A stretch of DNA of 64,000 nt, taken from Pyrobaculum sp. 3827-6 (lineage in GTDB: Archaea; Thermoproteota; Thermoprotei; Thermoproteales; Thermoproteaceae). Below, in pieces: positions 41,904-48,793 of this stretch. The position numbers were made by a program, and so were the translations under genes. The number at the start of each line of letters is the position of its first letter. The first letter of the stretch is position 1. The notes below the pieces were generated by a model. The model was not told the DNA's origin. It saw nothing but the letters and a program-made list of their open reading frames with translations, and did not search any database. Location: positions 620,001 through 684,000 of the forward strand of contig NZ_JAOTQN010000001.1 in assembly GCF_025641885.1 (NCBI RefSeq), in the 5' to 3' direction.

Positions 41904-43436
41904 GACATAGCCAAACCTCGCCGCCTCCTCCTCAAGTATAGACTTGAAATCCACCCTATCTAGCCACAGCATCTCCACAATAGCAGACCTAGCTGACATG
42001 GGGTCCTCCACCTCGCCGGCCTTGACCAGGGCTTCTATCCTCAGCGCGAGCTCCCTCCGCAAATCGACGCCGTACATCTCCTCGACGTACGAGGCCACGC
42101 GTGGCGTCAGCTCAGCGGGATCCACCACCTTCACCTCCCGGCCGCCGGCCACCACGGCCTTCGCCTCCTTGACATACCTGGCGCCTCCCACCGCGGACAG
42201 CTGGATTACAAACGTGCCGTCCAGCCCCTCTGGCGGCGCCTCGGCCTCCGTGATGCGCAACAGGACGTCCCTCACTGTGTCTGCGTGCATCGTCGTAAGG
42301 GCGCCGTGGCCCGTGAGTTTGTAGTTCACCAACGTGCGCAACTCCTGCGGAGTCCTGGCCTCGGCGAGCGCCACCACGGTGTGCATCGTGCCGTAGCGCA
42401 GGGCCTGGTCGAGGGCGGCCCACAGCTTGTCTTCAGACGGCACAGAGATGTGAAGCAACTGGCCGTCGAGGGGGGCCCAGATCTCCCTAGCCCCCCTCTC
42501 CACCACCACTACCTGGAACCAAGGCGGGACTAGGTACAGAAGCTGGTTCAGCTGTGTCGTCTTTCCAGACCCCATGCCGCCCGAGAAAAAGACACTTCCC
42601 TTCATCTCTAGGACAAGAGAGGCCAAAGCCAGAACCTCAAGCCCCTCAGGCCTATGCGCCGGGCCTCGGGCGGCATGCTCTTCAGCAACCTTCGGCTTCG
42701 TCGTGTAGGGCTTCAGCAGAGATTTAGAGGGCTTCGGGACTGCAGACATCTTCCTTATGTTCACGTTGTACTCCAGCAGATCTGCGGCTATCCTCGCCTT
42801 GTTCACCGGATCCTCCCTCGTGAGCATGGGGCGGTCCATGGTGAGGGAAGGGAGCAACTGCTTCACCACGACGTACATAAGGGGCTCCGGGATAACTATG
42901 TTGGTGGGCATCCTCACCTCGTTACGCACAGCCACCACCCTCCGGTAGCGCCCGAGCTCCACCGTCTGGAATTTGATGTACTCCAACTGCTCCCTCAACG
43001 ACTTGGGCACGTAGGTGTACTTAGCCGCCGGGGCCGTCGGTTGCGGTATGACGATCTCCGTGAGGAGGGGATCCCGCATCAACGCCTCCAGCGCTCCATA
43101 GCCCATGTACTCCCTAGCCCCCGACCAGCGGTCGAGGAGGTAGTGCACCACCTCTCTGTAATCCTTGTACATCGCCCACACCGCGCGGTCTCTCAAGCCC
43201 TCCGCCACCGACTTGATAAGCTTGGGGTACTCCCTCTCGTCGGGAGGCACGGCGCCGCGGAACATAATAAGGAGGAGAGCCGTCTGGAGGTCGTCCGGCA
43301 CCTCGGGGTCAATGATGACGTACATCAAGTCGTCTGTGATACAGACATCCGTCCTCACCCCCCTATCCACAAGCACCCCCTCCCTCCTAAGCCAGCAACG
43401 GCTTTTTAAGGCGGCGTCGGCGTGGGCGTAGATCAT
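41901..43436 (-). CDS. Type II/IV secretion ATPase (PilT/VirB11/TadA-like)
   Basis: 511 residues. N-terminal region with GALEALMRDPLLTEIVIPQP (residues 114-133), the conserved part before the ATPase domain. Walker A GGMGSGKTTQ (286-295), an Asp-box position reading VVVVERGAREI in place of the usual IEDxxEI, a Walker B-like VVALAEARTP (354-363), and the His box GHGALTTMHADT with His384. It powers pilin assembly with the platform protein. It overlaps the ParA-like gene upstream by four bases. Confidence 0.88.
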   Translation of the reverse strand: MIYAHADAALKSRCWLRREGVLVDRGVRTDVCITDDLMYVIIDPEVPDDLQTALLLIMFRGAVPPDEREYPKLIKSVAEGLRDRAVWAMYKDYREVVHYLLDRWSGAREYMGYGALEALMRDPLLTEIVIPQPTAPAAKYTYVPKSLREQLEYIKFQTVELGRYRRVVAVRNEVRMPTNIVIPEPLMYVVVKQLLPSLTMDRPMLTREDPVNKARIAADLLEYNVNIRKMSAVPKPSKSLLKPYTTKPKVAEEHAARGPAHRPEGLEVLALASLVLEMKGSVFFSGGMGSGKTTQLNQLLYLVPPWFQVVVVERGAREIWAPLDGQLLHISVPSEDKLWAALDQALRYGTMHTVVALAEARTPQELRTLVNYKLTGHGALTTMHADTVRDVLLRITEAEAPPEGLDGTFVIQLSAVGGARYVKEAKAVVAGGREVKVVDPAELTPRVASYVEEMYGVDLRRELALRIEALVKAGEVEDPMSARSAIVEMLWLDRVDFKSILEEEAARFGYV

Positions 43437-44137
43437 GCCGTCTTTATACGAGCCAGTATCTGGTCAACAGCCTTTCTATTATCCCTGTCTCTCAACACGT
43501 CGTTCGCCACCGCCTCTCCGTAGTACTCCCCAATCGCCACTCTCTTTACGGCGATGGGCGTGATTTTCCTCGCCATCTTCAACTCGTCTTTTTCCAAGAG
43601 GTTCACGGCAACGAGAGAGGAGTAGGCCATGTAGCGGCGGTACTGCTCAGCCTTGACGTCGGATATACGCGCGATAAGCCGGCGGTCGGCAATAAAGATG
43701 TTGTAGACGCCCATCTGCTGTAGCCTAGACAGCACCTCCAGCCTCAGCGCCGCCGTACTGTCTATTAAGACCGTGTCCACAGGTATGCGCAACTTAGTCA
43801 CGAACTTAGGCAGATGTTCAACCCACTCAAGCATAGCCTCGACGAAGTCCCCCACCACGTCCTCACCCATCCTTTGATAGATCTCATAAGCCTCGTACCC
43901 CGGCATCACGTAGAGCATAGGCGACACTCTGTGGACGTAGGGAAGCTCCCCTCTGAGAAACGGCGCCAGCCACCCCGCCTTCCTCGGCACTCTAAACAGC
44001 TGAGATAAATCGCTCTTTTCCCAATCCATGTCTACCAGCAGAGACAGCCCCTTCTTCACCCCAAGCACCGTGGCTATGGTCGTCTTCCCCACCCCGCCGT
44101 CTAGAGAAGAGACCAGCACCACCTTCACCTGCCTCAT
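43433..44137 (-). CDS. ParA/MinD-like ATPase
   Basis: 234 residues. P-loop SLDGGVGKTTIATVLG (residues 11-26) has the ParA/MinD layout, but the signature lysine of KGGxGKT is Asp13. SLLVDMDWEKSDLS (residues 30-43) is the A' motif and VDTVLIDSTAALRL the Walker B. Such proteins position large machines; Tad pilus loci in bacteria have a ParA-like protein (TadZ/CpaE). It sits directly before the ATPase gene with an overlap, which points to localisation or control of this filament rather than chromosome partition. Confidence 0.82.
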   Translation of the reverse strand: MRQVKVVLVSSLDGGVGKTTIATVLGVKKGLSLLVDMDWEKSDLSQLFRVPRKAGWLAPFLRGELPYVHRVSPMLYVMPGYEAYEIYQRMGEDVVGDFVEAMLEWVEHLPKFVTKLRIPVDTVLIDSTAALRLEVLSRLQQMGVYNIFIADRRLIARISDVKAEQYRRYMAYSSLVAVNLLEKDELKMARKITPIAVKRVAIGEYYGEAVANDVLRDRDNRKAVDQILARIKTA

Positions 44138-44433
44138 ATCAAAGCCGCGAGTCTCTTGTAGACGTAGTCCACGGCGGCGTATTTCAGAGCGGCGCCGTCC
44201 GCCACAGCCCCGATCTCCTTCTTAAACCTGTTAAGCAGGTTAGCCGCTGTCTTCGCATCCGACAGCTCGGACAGCCTTAGAAGCGACGGCCTAAGCTTCA
44301 CCCCACGCCCCCTTACATTCAGCACGGCAATCCTCGCCGCTATGCACAAATCCCTATAGCTACGGTAAAACCCATCCCCTCTACACAAATCAAGCAAAGC
44401 GTTGAGGAGTCTGTACGTCTTCTCGTCAAACAT
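44134..44433 (-). CDS. Hypothetical protein upstream of the ParA-like gene
   Basis: About 99 residues starting MFDEKTYRLLNALLDLCRGD. Helical and basic, with RDLCIAARIAVLNVRGRGVK and NLLNRFKKEIGAVADGAALK. No known family. A longer frame to 44487 lies in the preceding gene; ATG 44433 overlaps it by 8 bp. Part of the unbroken chain of overlapping genes 45698 to 41901. Confidence 0.5.
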   Translation of the reverse strand: MFDEKTYRLLNALLDLCRGDGFYRSYRDLCIAARIAVLNVRGRGVKLRPSLLRLSELSDAKTAANLLNRFKKEIGAVADGAALKYAAVDYVYKRLAALI

Positions 44434-45022
44434 AGCACTCGCGCAACTTCTCGGGGTTCTCCACAACCCGCCTAACCACCTCGACATATGAGGGATCTCT
44501 CTCCATCAAATCCGTAAGAACCTTCACAAGCTCGTTTATTAGCCACCCCCCGCCGCCGCGGCCCTCCCCACGCGCCGCCTCCGACCTGCGGCCAGCTCTC
44601 TCTACAAGCCTCTGAATGACGACATGGAGCTCTTCGCAGACCAGGGGATACTCGCCGCACAGCCCCGCGAAGCGGATAACCTCAGGATTGAGCTGAAACA
44701 GCGGCAGTTTGTCCACCGAGACGGCGAACTCAACCAGCGTCTTAACCGCATGCCGGACTCTCGACATGGGAAACCGCCTCGTAAAAGTCGCGACGGGGCA
44801 TCTGGCAACCCCCGGCTTAACCCGTCCATACACCACGTTCAACGTGTCGAAAACCGCGGCGACGTACACCACCACAGGACCCTCGCCGCACTTCTCGTCC
44901 ACATCCGCCGGATCCGCCATGTACTCCTCCTTGAGGAGGTAGACTCCCCTCGGCGGCTGCCCCCAGTACATCTCCCACCCAGCGCCCAGCAACGCCTTCA
45001 CACGGCTTATAGACACCTCCAT
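44426..45022 (-). CDS. Hypothetical protein of the pilus-like locus
   Basis: 198 residues. The N-terminal two thirds are mixed alpha/beta (MEVSISRVKALLGAGWEM; VVVYVAAVFDTLNVVYGRVK) with four cysteines (EKCGEG, ARCPVA, GLCGEYPLVCEE). A Gly/Arg-rich linker (ARGEGRGGGGW) leads to a C-terminal helical region. No known family. It follows the gene at 45027 after 4 bp. Confidence 0.5.
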   Translation of the reverse strand: MEVSISRVKALLGAGWEMYWGQPPRGVYLLKEEYMADPADVDEKCGEGPVVVYVAAVFDTLNVVYGRVKPGVARCPVATFTRRFPMSRVRHAVKTLVEFAVSVDKLPLFQLNPEVIRFAGLCGEYPLVCEELHVVIQRLVERAGRRSEAARGEGRGGGGWLINELVKVLTDLMERDPSYVEVVRRVVENPEKLRECYV

Positions 45023-45026
45023 AACG

Positions 45027-45698
45027 CTACGACGATTCGTACAAAACCTCGGCGGCGCCGTGTTTTGTACGGCCCGCCGTTTCGTACACGTCGCGGTACC
45101 TCCCGAGGGCCATGTCTATATGAGCCATCCGGCCCGTGTCCAGCCAGTACAGCCACTCCGCCAGGTGTCTATTGCGCCGGTCCCTCCACCGGCTCCACGC
45201 AACCCATGAGTAGCCCCGCGCCCACGCCAGCTCCCTAAGCCAGAGCGGGAAGGCGCTTCTAAACACCTCAAGCGGCCTGCTCCTCGGCACGGCCGAAACC
45301 CACTTGAAGAGAGAAGGCGCCCTACTCCGCCATATGTACCTCCGCCCCCTGTCGCTCAACACAGTCAGCAGGTAGCAGGGAGAGACTTGCAACCGCACGT
45401 CCACCACCCCGCCGTCTGCAACCAGCGGCCACCGCGCCCTCCATCGGGGCTCCACATAGCCACCCTCTACATAGAGCATCCACTCCTCTCTGTAGCGCCC
45501 CGCCACCCGAAGCCCCCTTAGGCCGAGCTGAAACGCCTCGGGATTCTCCGCCACGTAGCCCACAAGCCCATCCACGTCCACAGCCACGTGTCTAAACCTG
45601 CTAAGGAGCTCCTTCACCAAGTCCTCCCCCAGCAACTCCACCCAGTCCCCCGGGTCGTAGTGGAGGAATATACAGGGGTCGACCCGTGGTCTATACAC
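45027..45698 (-). CDS. Hypothetical protein, first gene of the pilus-like operon
   Basis: 223 residues, rich in Arg and Trp (WLRELAWARGYSWVAWSRWRD). The N-terminal half has an alpha/beta look (VAVDVDGLVGYVAENPEAFQ). No membrane helix. No known family. The GTG at 45698 is preceded by GTTTAAAAGG at about 26 bp, an ordinary TATA box, in contrast to the special element used further down the locus. The chain of genes to 41901 is probably one transcript from here. Confidence 0.55.
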   Translation of the reverse strand: MYRPRVDPCIFLHYDPGDWVELLGEDLVKELLSRFRHVAVDVDGLVGYVAENPEAFQLGLRGLRVAGRYREEWMLYVEGGYVEPRWRARWPLVADGGVVDVRLQVSPCYLLTVLSDRGRRYIWRSRAPSLFKWVSAVPRSRPLEVFRSAFPLWLRELAWARGYSWVAWSRWRDRRNRHLAEWLYWLDTGRMAHIDMALGRYRDVYETAGRTKHGAAEVLYESS

Positions 45699-45735
45699 GT
45701 AGTTACACCCCCCTTTTAAACACCTTAAAGAGACG

Positions 45736-45839
45736 TGGTGGACCGGCCGGGATTCGAACCCTATCCCAAGCCCCCTCGCGGAGGCTTGACGGGACCGCCC
45801 GCGTGCAAGGCGGGCATCCTTCCGCTAGACTACCGGCCC
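45736..45839 (-). tRNA. tRNA-Ala(TGC) with a T-arm intron; CCA encoded
   Basis: Acceptor stem GGGCCGG/CCGGTCC includes the G3-U70 pair that marks tRNA-Ala. The anticodon loop is CTTGCAC, anticodon TGC. D loop has GG at 18-19. The T arm is broken by an insert of about 29 nt between CCCG and GG; removing it restores stem CCGGG/CCCGG with loop TTCGAAT. The insert folds into a bulge-helix-bulge: central helix TCCC/GGGA, bulges GTC and TAG, and inner stem AAGCCTCC with a GCGA loop. Splice points could shift by one base. TTAAAAACG lies upstream. Confidence 0.93.
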
Positions 45840-45875
45840 TTTACATATATAGTACGCGTTTTTAAGCTTTTCCCA

Positions 45876-46451
45876 CTACCACCAATACGGCAGAGACGCA
45901 GGCGGGGGGGCGGGCCTCACCACGACGAATTCTCTGGAGGTCTTGACGCCGTGTCTGCACGTCCTCATGACTTCAAACAACACGTTGCCCAGGTGATTTA
46001 GTACTAGGATGGCCTCTCTGCCCTCCTCCACGGCGGCCATCCTCCTCTCGGCCCACCTCACCCAAATCCTGGCGTTGTTAACAGCCGCACAGCACCTGTC
46101 TAGGCAGTACAGCCACCCCAGGGGGGAGTCGGGCAGGAGAGGTAGGATACACCTCAGAGCCTTATTAAGCATATGTAGACTCCTACCGTAGTATTTATCG
46201 TCACCCGTGGCTAGGTAGAGACCTAGATTAAACAAGGACCAGTAGGCCCTACTCAGACATTTTCCCTGTCTTCTACACACCACAGCCGCGTAGTTTATGT
46301 ACCCCAGGGCGGCCTCCAAGGCGCCGAATACCTTGATGATATTCGACGCCTTCGAGACGCACATCTGGCGCCCCAGCCACAGAACCTCTGTGTCGCCTAG
46401 ATCACCCGGGCAGGTCCCCGCCAATACGCAAGGCTTGCTTAATACGGGCAC
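45876..46451 (-). CDS. Hypothetical cysteine-containing helical protein
   Basis: 191 residues with about nine cysteines (SKPCVLAGTCPG, CRRQGKCLSRAY, LYCLDRCCAAVN, TCRHG), helical throughout the middle (GALEAALGYINYAAVVCRRQ). No family recognised. An ordinary TATA-like GATTTTAAGT lies about 26 bp before ATG 46451. It is located between the tRNA-Ala gene and the integrated element and may be part of a lineage-specific family. Confidence 0.5.
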   Translation of the reverse strand: MPVLSKPCVLAGTCPGDLGDTEVLWLGRQMCVSKASNIIKVFGALEAALGYINYAAVVCRRQGKCLSRAYWSLFNLGLYLATGDDKYYGRSLHMLNKALRCILPLLPDSPLGWLYCLDRCCAAVNNARIWVRWAERRMAAVEEGREAILVLNHLGNVLFEVMRTCRHGVKTSREFVVVRPAPPPASLPYWW

Positions 46452-46466
46452 TAGAAGTTATGTACC

Positions 46467-46685
46467 CTACTTAAAATCTACACTTGTAACAACTACCGAA
46501 GGCGAGGTCTTTATTATCCTCCACACAGCGTCGTATACGCCTTCCACTAGCGGTATAGTAATCCTGTTACCCTCCACATGTATCTCTACCCACCTACTCA
46601 TAGCTCTTAGCTCACCCACAATACGCCGGTACAACGAATCAACCATATAGGGAGTCGATACGGTTATGGATACCCTCCCCGCCAT
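46467..46685 (-). CDS. Small protein, possible KEOPS subunit Pcc1
   Basis: 72 residues: SITVSTPYMVDSLYRRIVGE, then WVEIHVEGNRITIPLVEGVYDA and a C-terminal helix-strand end. The strand-helix-strand-strand-helix order and the VEGNRITI segment resemble Pcc1, the dimerising subunit of KEOPS, but Pcc1 sequences are weakly conserved. Kae1 is present at 23001-24011, so a Pcc1 is expected somewhere in the genome. A TTAATAAATTT box is about 26 bp upstream of ATG 46685. Confidence 0.42.
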   Translation of the reverse strand: MAGRVSITVSTPYMVDSLYRRIVGELRAMSRWVEIHVEGNRITIPLVEGVYDAVWRIIKTSPSVVVTSVDFK

Positions 46686-46777
46686 ATATAGAGAGCAGGG
46701 AGAGGTTAATAAATTTTTACCACATTACATACTCGGCGTGTGAAAAACCTTAAAAAACACCAGCATTAAAAGAGACG

Positions 46778-46853
46778 AGCCCGGTCGTCTAGCGGCCAAG
46801 GATGCGGGGCTTTGGACCCCGTGGCCCGGGTTCGAATCCCGGCCGGGCTACCA
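46778..46853 (+). tRNA. tRNA-Gln(TTG), intronless, CCA encoded, reconstructed by the integrated element
   Basis: Acceptor AGCCCGG/CCGGGCT, anticodon stem CGGGG/CCCCG with loop CTTTGGA (anticodon TTG), T stem CGGG.. with loop TTCGAAT, then A and CCA. It is complete and has no intron. The part from 46810 on is repeated at 54938-55007, so this gene is the left attachment site. Its 5' half is chromosomal and its 3' half most likely comes from the element. CTTAAAAAAC lies about 26 bp upstream. Confidence 0.93.
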
Positions 46854-47026
46854 ACCCCCGCCTTAGTTTGGCCCTATAATCCACCGCTTTTAACTAAACG
46901 TCGTGCTCTACTTAAATAAACTCAAACATTTCTAAAAGGCGTGTTCAAATATTCTCAAATGTAAAACGTGGCGTTAGTGGCCGCCTTTGAAAACACCCTC
47001 CCCCTCCCCTTGGAAATTTTCGGTGT

Positions 47027-47101
47027 TTGCACAAACCGTTGCACCTACGGCGCTACGCCGATCTGCACATCTAATGCACCTGTTTTGCACAATGTTTGCA
47101 C
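47027..47101 (+). repeat. Phased array of six TGCAC sites (left array)
   Basis: GCAC occurs at 47029, 47041, 47065, 47076, 47087 and 47098, mostly as TTGCAC. Spacings are 12, 24, 11, 11 and 11 bp, so a seventh site near 47053 is degenerate. The sites lie on one face of the helix, like iterons or arm-type recombinase sites. A matching array in the opposite orientation is at 53529-53590. Confidence 0.7.
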
Positions 47102-47229
47102 ACACGAAACCTCTCAATATAAATATACAGGAAGCTATTGAAAAACACCAATAAGAGTGCTGTTGGTGTATACATATATATCAAGTGAAACACCTCCGAT
47201 TGGTGTCTATCCAAAATCTCTCTACGTGA

Positions 47230-47331
47230 ATGGACGCTATAGATGATCCGCAGCTACCCTCGCAACTTGTACAGATAGTGCGTGACGATATACAACTAAT
47301 GAACGAACCTCAGAAATGCAATAAAAAGTAA
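47230..47331 (+). CDS. Possible 33-residue protein
   Basis: Frame MDAIDDPQLPSQLVQIVRDD and onward to a Lys-rich end. The composition is plausible for a small soluble protein, but I see no TATA box at the expected place, and no relative is known to me. It may not be a gene. Confidence 0.22.
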   Translation: MDAIDDPQLPSQLVQIVRDDIQLMNEPQKCNKK

Positions 47332-47393
47332 AGAGGGACAGATAGGCGAGATGTATGTGGCTGTGGGGGTGGGGGTGGAAAAAGGGGGGTTGT

Positions 47394-47546
47394 TTAGATT
47401 GGGCTCTTCTCTATTATCCTAGCTTCGATATACTCGAGCAACTCTATGACAAGTCTGCAGGCCTGCGCAGCGTCTCGGTTGCATTCGTGCTGTATTTTCA
47501 TCAACGCGCCTAGCACCTCCAACACATCTATCTCTCTTTTCGACAT
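47394..47546 (-). CDS. Small helical protein of the element (50 residues)
   Basis: MSKREIDVLEVLGALMKIQH followed by ECNRDAAQACRLVIELLEYI, one continuous amphipathic helix pattern with two cysteines. The box TTTTAAATC lies about 26 bp upstream of the ATG, the normal leaderless layout in this genome, which is the main support for it being real. It reads towards the phased array at the left end. No family recognised; small DNA-binding or regulatory proteins are common in such elements. Confidence 0.55.
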   Translation of the reverse strand: MSKREIDVLEVLGALMKIQHECNRDAAQACRLVIELLEYIEARIIEKSPI

Positions 47547-47699
47547 GTAGATCTGGCGTTGCGCGATTTAAAACAGACGTGCACCACACCTAGGATTTGG
47601 AATTTGGTTCATGTTCTAGTTCATGTTCATAAAACAAAGTCTCGAACATAGCTCCACCTGCAAAGAAATTGTTTTTATTTCCTGCATGCAGTGTAGGTA

Positions 47700-48101
47700 A
47701 TGCAGGTGGCTGGAGGGGAGGACGTTGTGGAGGTGGATCTGGAAGAGGTGGCCTCGAGAGAGCTTTCGGAGCTGTGTGACGTGCCGTGGGTGTACGGCTT
47801 GGCTTGGTACCACGCAGTTATGCGTAGCGGGAGGCACCTCCACGTAGCTGTCTATCTAAAGAAAATAAGGACAAAGAGACTCCTCCGCCTACTTGAATTC
47901 GTGGATTACCTAGTGAGGCGTTGCGAGAAGCCTCTCGACGAGGAGGCCATAAAGGCCGTGGGCAGGAGTTTCGGCATTAGGATACGTAGTAGAGATAAGT
48001 GGAGCGATATGGACAGGTTTGAGGCGAGCGACTATGAGCTACTTAAAGAGACTCTCGACGTCATTAAAGAAATTCGGAGAAGCCGCTGTAAGGGGGATTA
48101 G
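47700..48101 (+). CDS. Hypothetical protein of the element
   Basis: 133 residues. Acidic N terminus (EDVVEVDLEEVASRELSELC), then a basic middle (YLKKIRTKRLLRLLEFVDYL) and a charged C terminus. No family recognised. GTTTTTATTT about 26 bp upstream of ATG 47700 acts as the promoter. It is divergent from the 50-residue gene and precedes the palindrome cluster. Confidence 0.55.
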   Translation: MQVAGGEDVVEVDLEEVASRELSELCDVPWVYGLAWYHAVMRSGRHLHVAVYLKKIRTKRLLRLLEFVDYLVRRCEKPLDEEAIKAVGRSFGIRIRSRDKWSDMDRFEASDYELLKETLDVIKEIRRSRCKGD

Positions 48102-48403
48102 ACACCTGCAAAACCCAGCTTTTTCCGCATCTCCCACCGGAGGGGCTGACAGCACACGCCGTTTTTCTGCAAACCATTTTGCAAAAACCCGCCGGGCTCT
48201 GTGCCCCCAAACTTGGACATGGGTCCATTGTTTACTAGGCACGGCGCGCGCCGAGTTTTTGGAAAACGTTTTCCAAAAATACAGCGTACGCCGTTTTTTT
48301 GCAAAACAATTTGCAAAAATCTGCCGGAAGCTATTCTTTGTTCATATTCACGAATATGTAATACACCTATAACATTTATAAACGAATGCAAATGGTGCTT
48401 AAC
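48102..48403. other. Palindrome-rich intergenic region, candidate replication origin or operator region
   Basis: 302 bp without a gene. Three related A/T-rich inverted repeats (48161-48186, 48256-48279, 48296-48319), each bordered by CGCCG/GCCGG-like sequence. CATTTATAAAC at about 48374 is the TATA box of the next gene. The dense, related palindromes make this the best candidate for the element's origin or for binding sites of its regulator. Confidence 0.5.
48161..48319. repeat. Cluster of three related inverted repeats
   Basis: Copy 1: CTGCAAA/TTTGCA core at 48161-48186. Copy 2: a perfect 24-bp palindrome at 48256-48279 with half-site TTTTTGGAAAAC. Copy 3 at 48296-48319: arms TTTTTGCAAA and TTTGCAAAAA around ACAA. 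A fourth related copy is at 53267-53289. Confidence 0.75.
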
Positions 48404-48790
48404 ATGGCCAGGAATGTCAGTCCCCACCCGGAAGGCTTACCGCAACAAGCGGCGCTTGAATCGACTGTGTCATCACCCTATATCAATAACATGAGTATGT
48501 TAAAAAACATTAGCTGTTATGCAGAGGTTGGCACGTGGAGTAGCTCGATATACCTGCATGTTCCATTGACGTGCCTTACCGAGGCTCTTGGGGTCAATGA
48601 CGAGGTTACGCTCGCTTTGCTTATGCCATCGGGATACGTTATCCTGGTCAGTGGAAAGGTGTACAAGCTTACGAAACGCGCTGCATTGATTTACATAACT
48701 AGGCGTGAGTATCGGAAGCTAGTAGATGAACTGAGGCGTCTAGGCCACGTGTTGATTCTAGGCGTGAGAAAACAAAAAACCACGACGTAG
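48404..48790 (+). CDS. Hypothetical protein, possible AbrB-like fold
   Basis: 128 residues from ATG 48404; CATTTATAAAC lies 26 bp upstream. The middle, IYLHVPLTCLTEALGVNDEV followed by TLALLMPSGYVILVSG, resembles the swapped-hairpin AbrB/SpoVT layout (strand, helix with short turn, two strands). If so, it could be a small transcription regulator, perhaps acting on the palindromes just upstream. This is an inference from pattern only. It ends 3 bp before the helicase-like gene. Confidence 0.5.
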   Translation: MARNVSPHPEGLPQQAALESTVSSPYINNMSMLKNISCYAEVGTWSSSIYLHVPLTCLTEALGVNDEVTLALLMPSGYVILVSGKVYKLTKRAALIYITRREYRKLVDELRRLGHVLILGVRKQKTTT

Positions 48791-48793
48791 TAC

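Larger units (their letters stand above)
46854..47393. other. Left-end non-coding region of the element
   Basis: No strong gene in 540 bp. It holds the phased GCAC array (47027-47101), and an ACACCAA / TTGGTGT pair (47145-47151 and 47163-47169) with a third TTGGTGT at 47200-47206, a possible operator. A 33-codon frame at 47230-47331 is listed separately with low confidence. G-rich sequence (GTGGGGGTGGGGGTGG near 47360-47378) follows the small minus-strand gene and may stop transcription. Confidence 0.5.

Noticed and set aside
42654-43409. Plus-strand open frame opposite the secretion ATPase
   Set aside because: Composition rich in His/Arg, no promoter at the expected place and antisense to a conserved gene.
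46740-46757. Eighth copy of the AAGGTTTTTCC element on the minus strand
   Set aside because: No start codon with an open frame lies 25-27 bp downstream; in the plus direction the same sequence (CCTTAAAAAAC) serves as the tRNA-Gln promoter.
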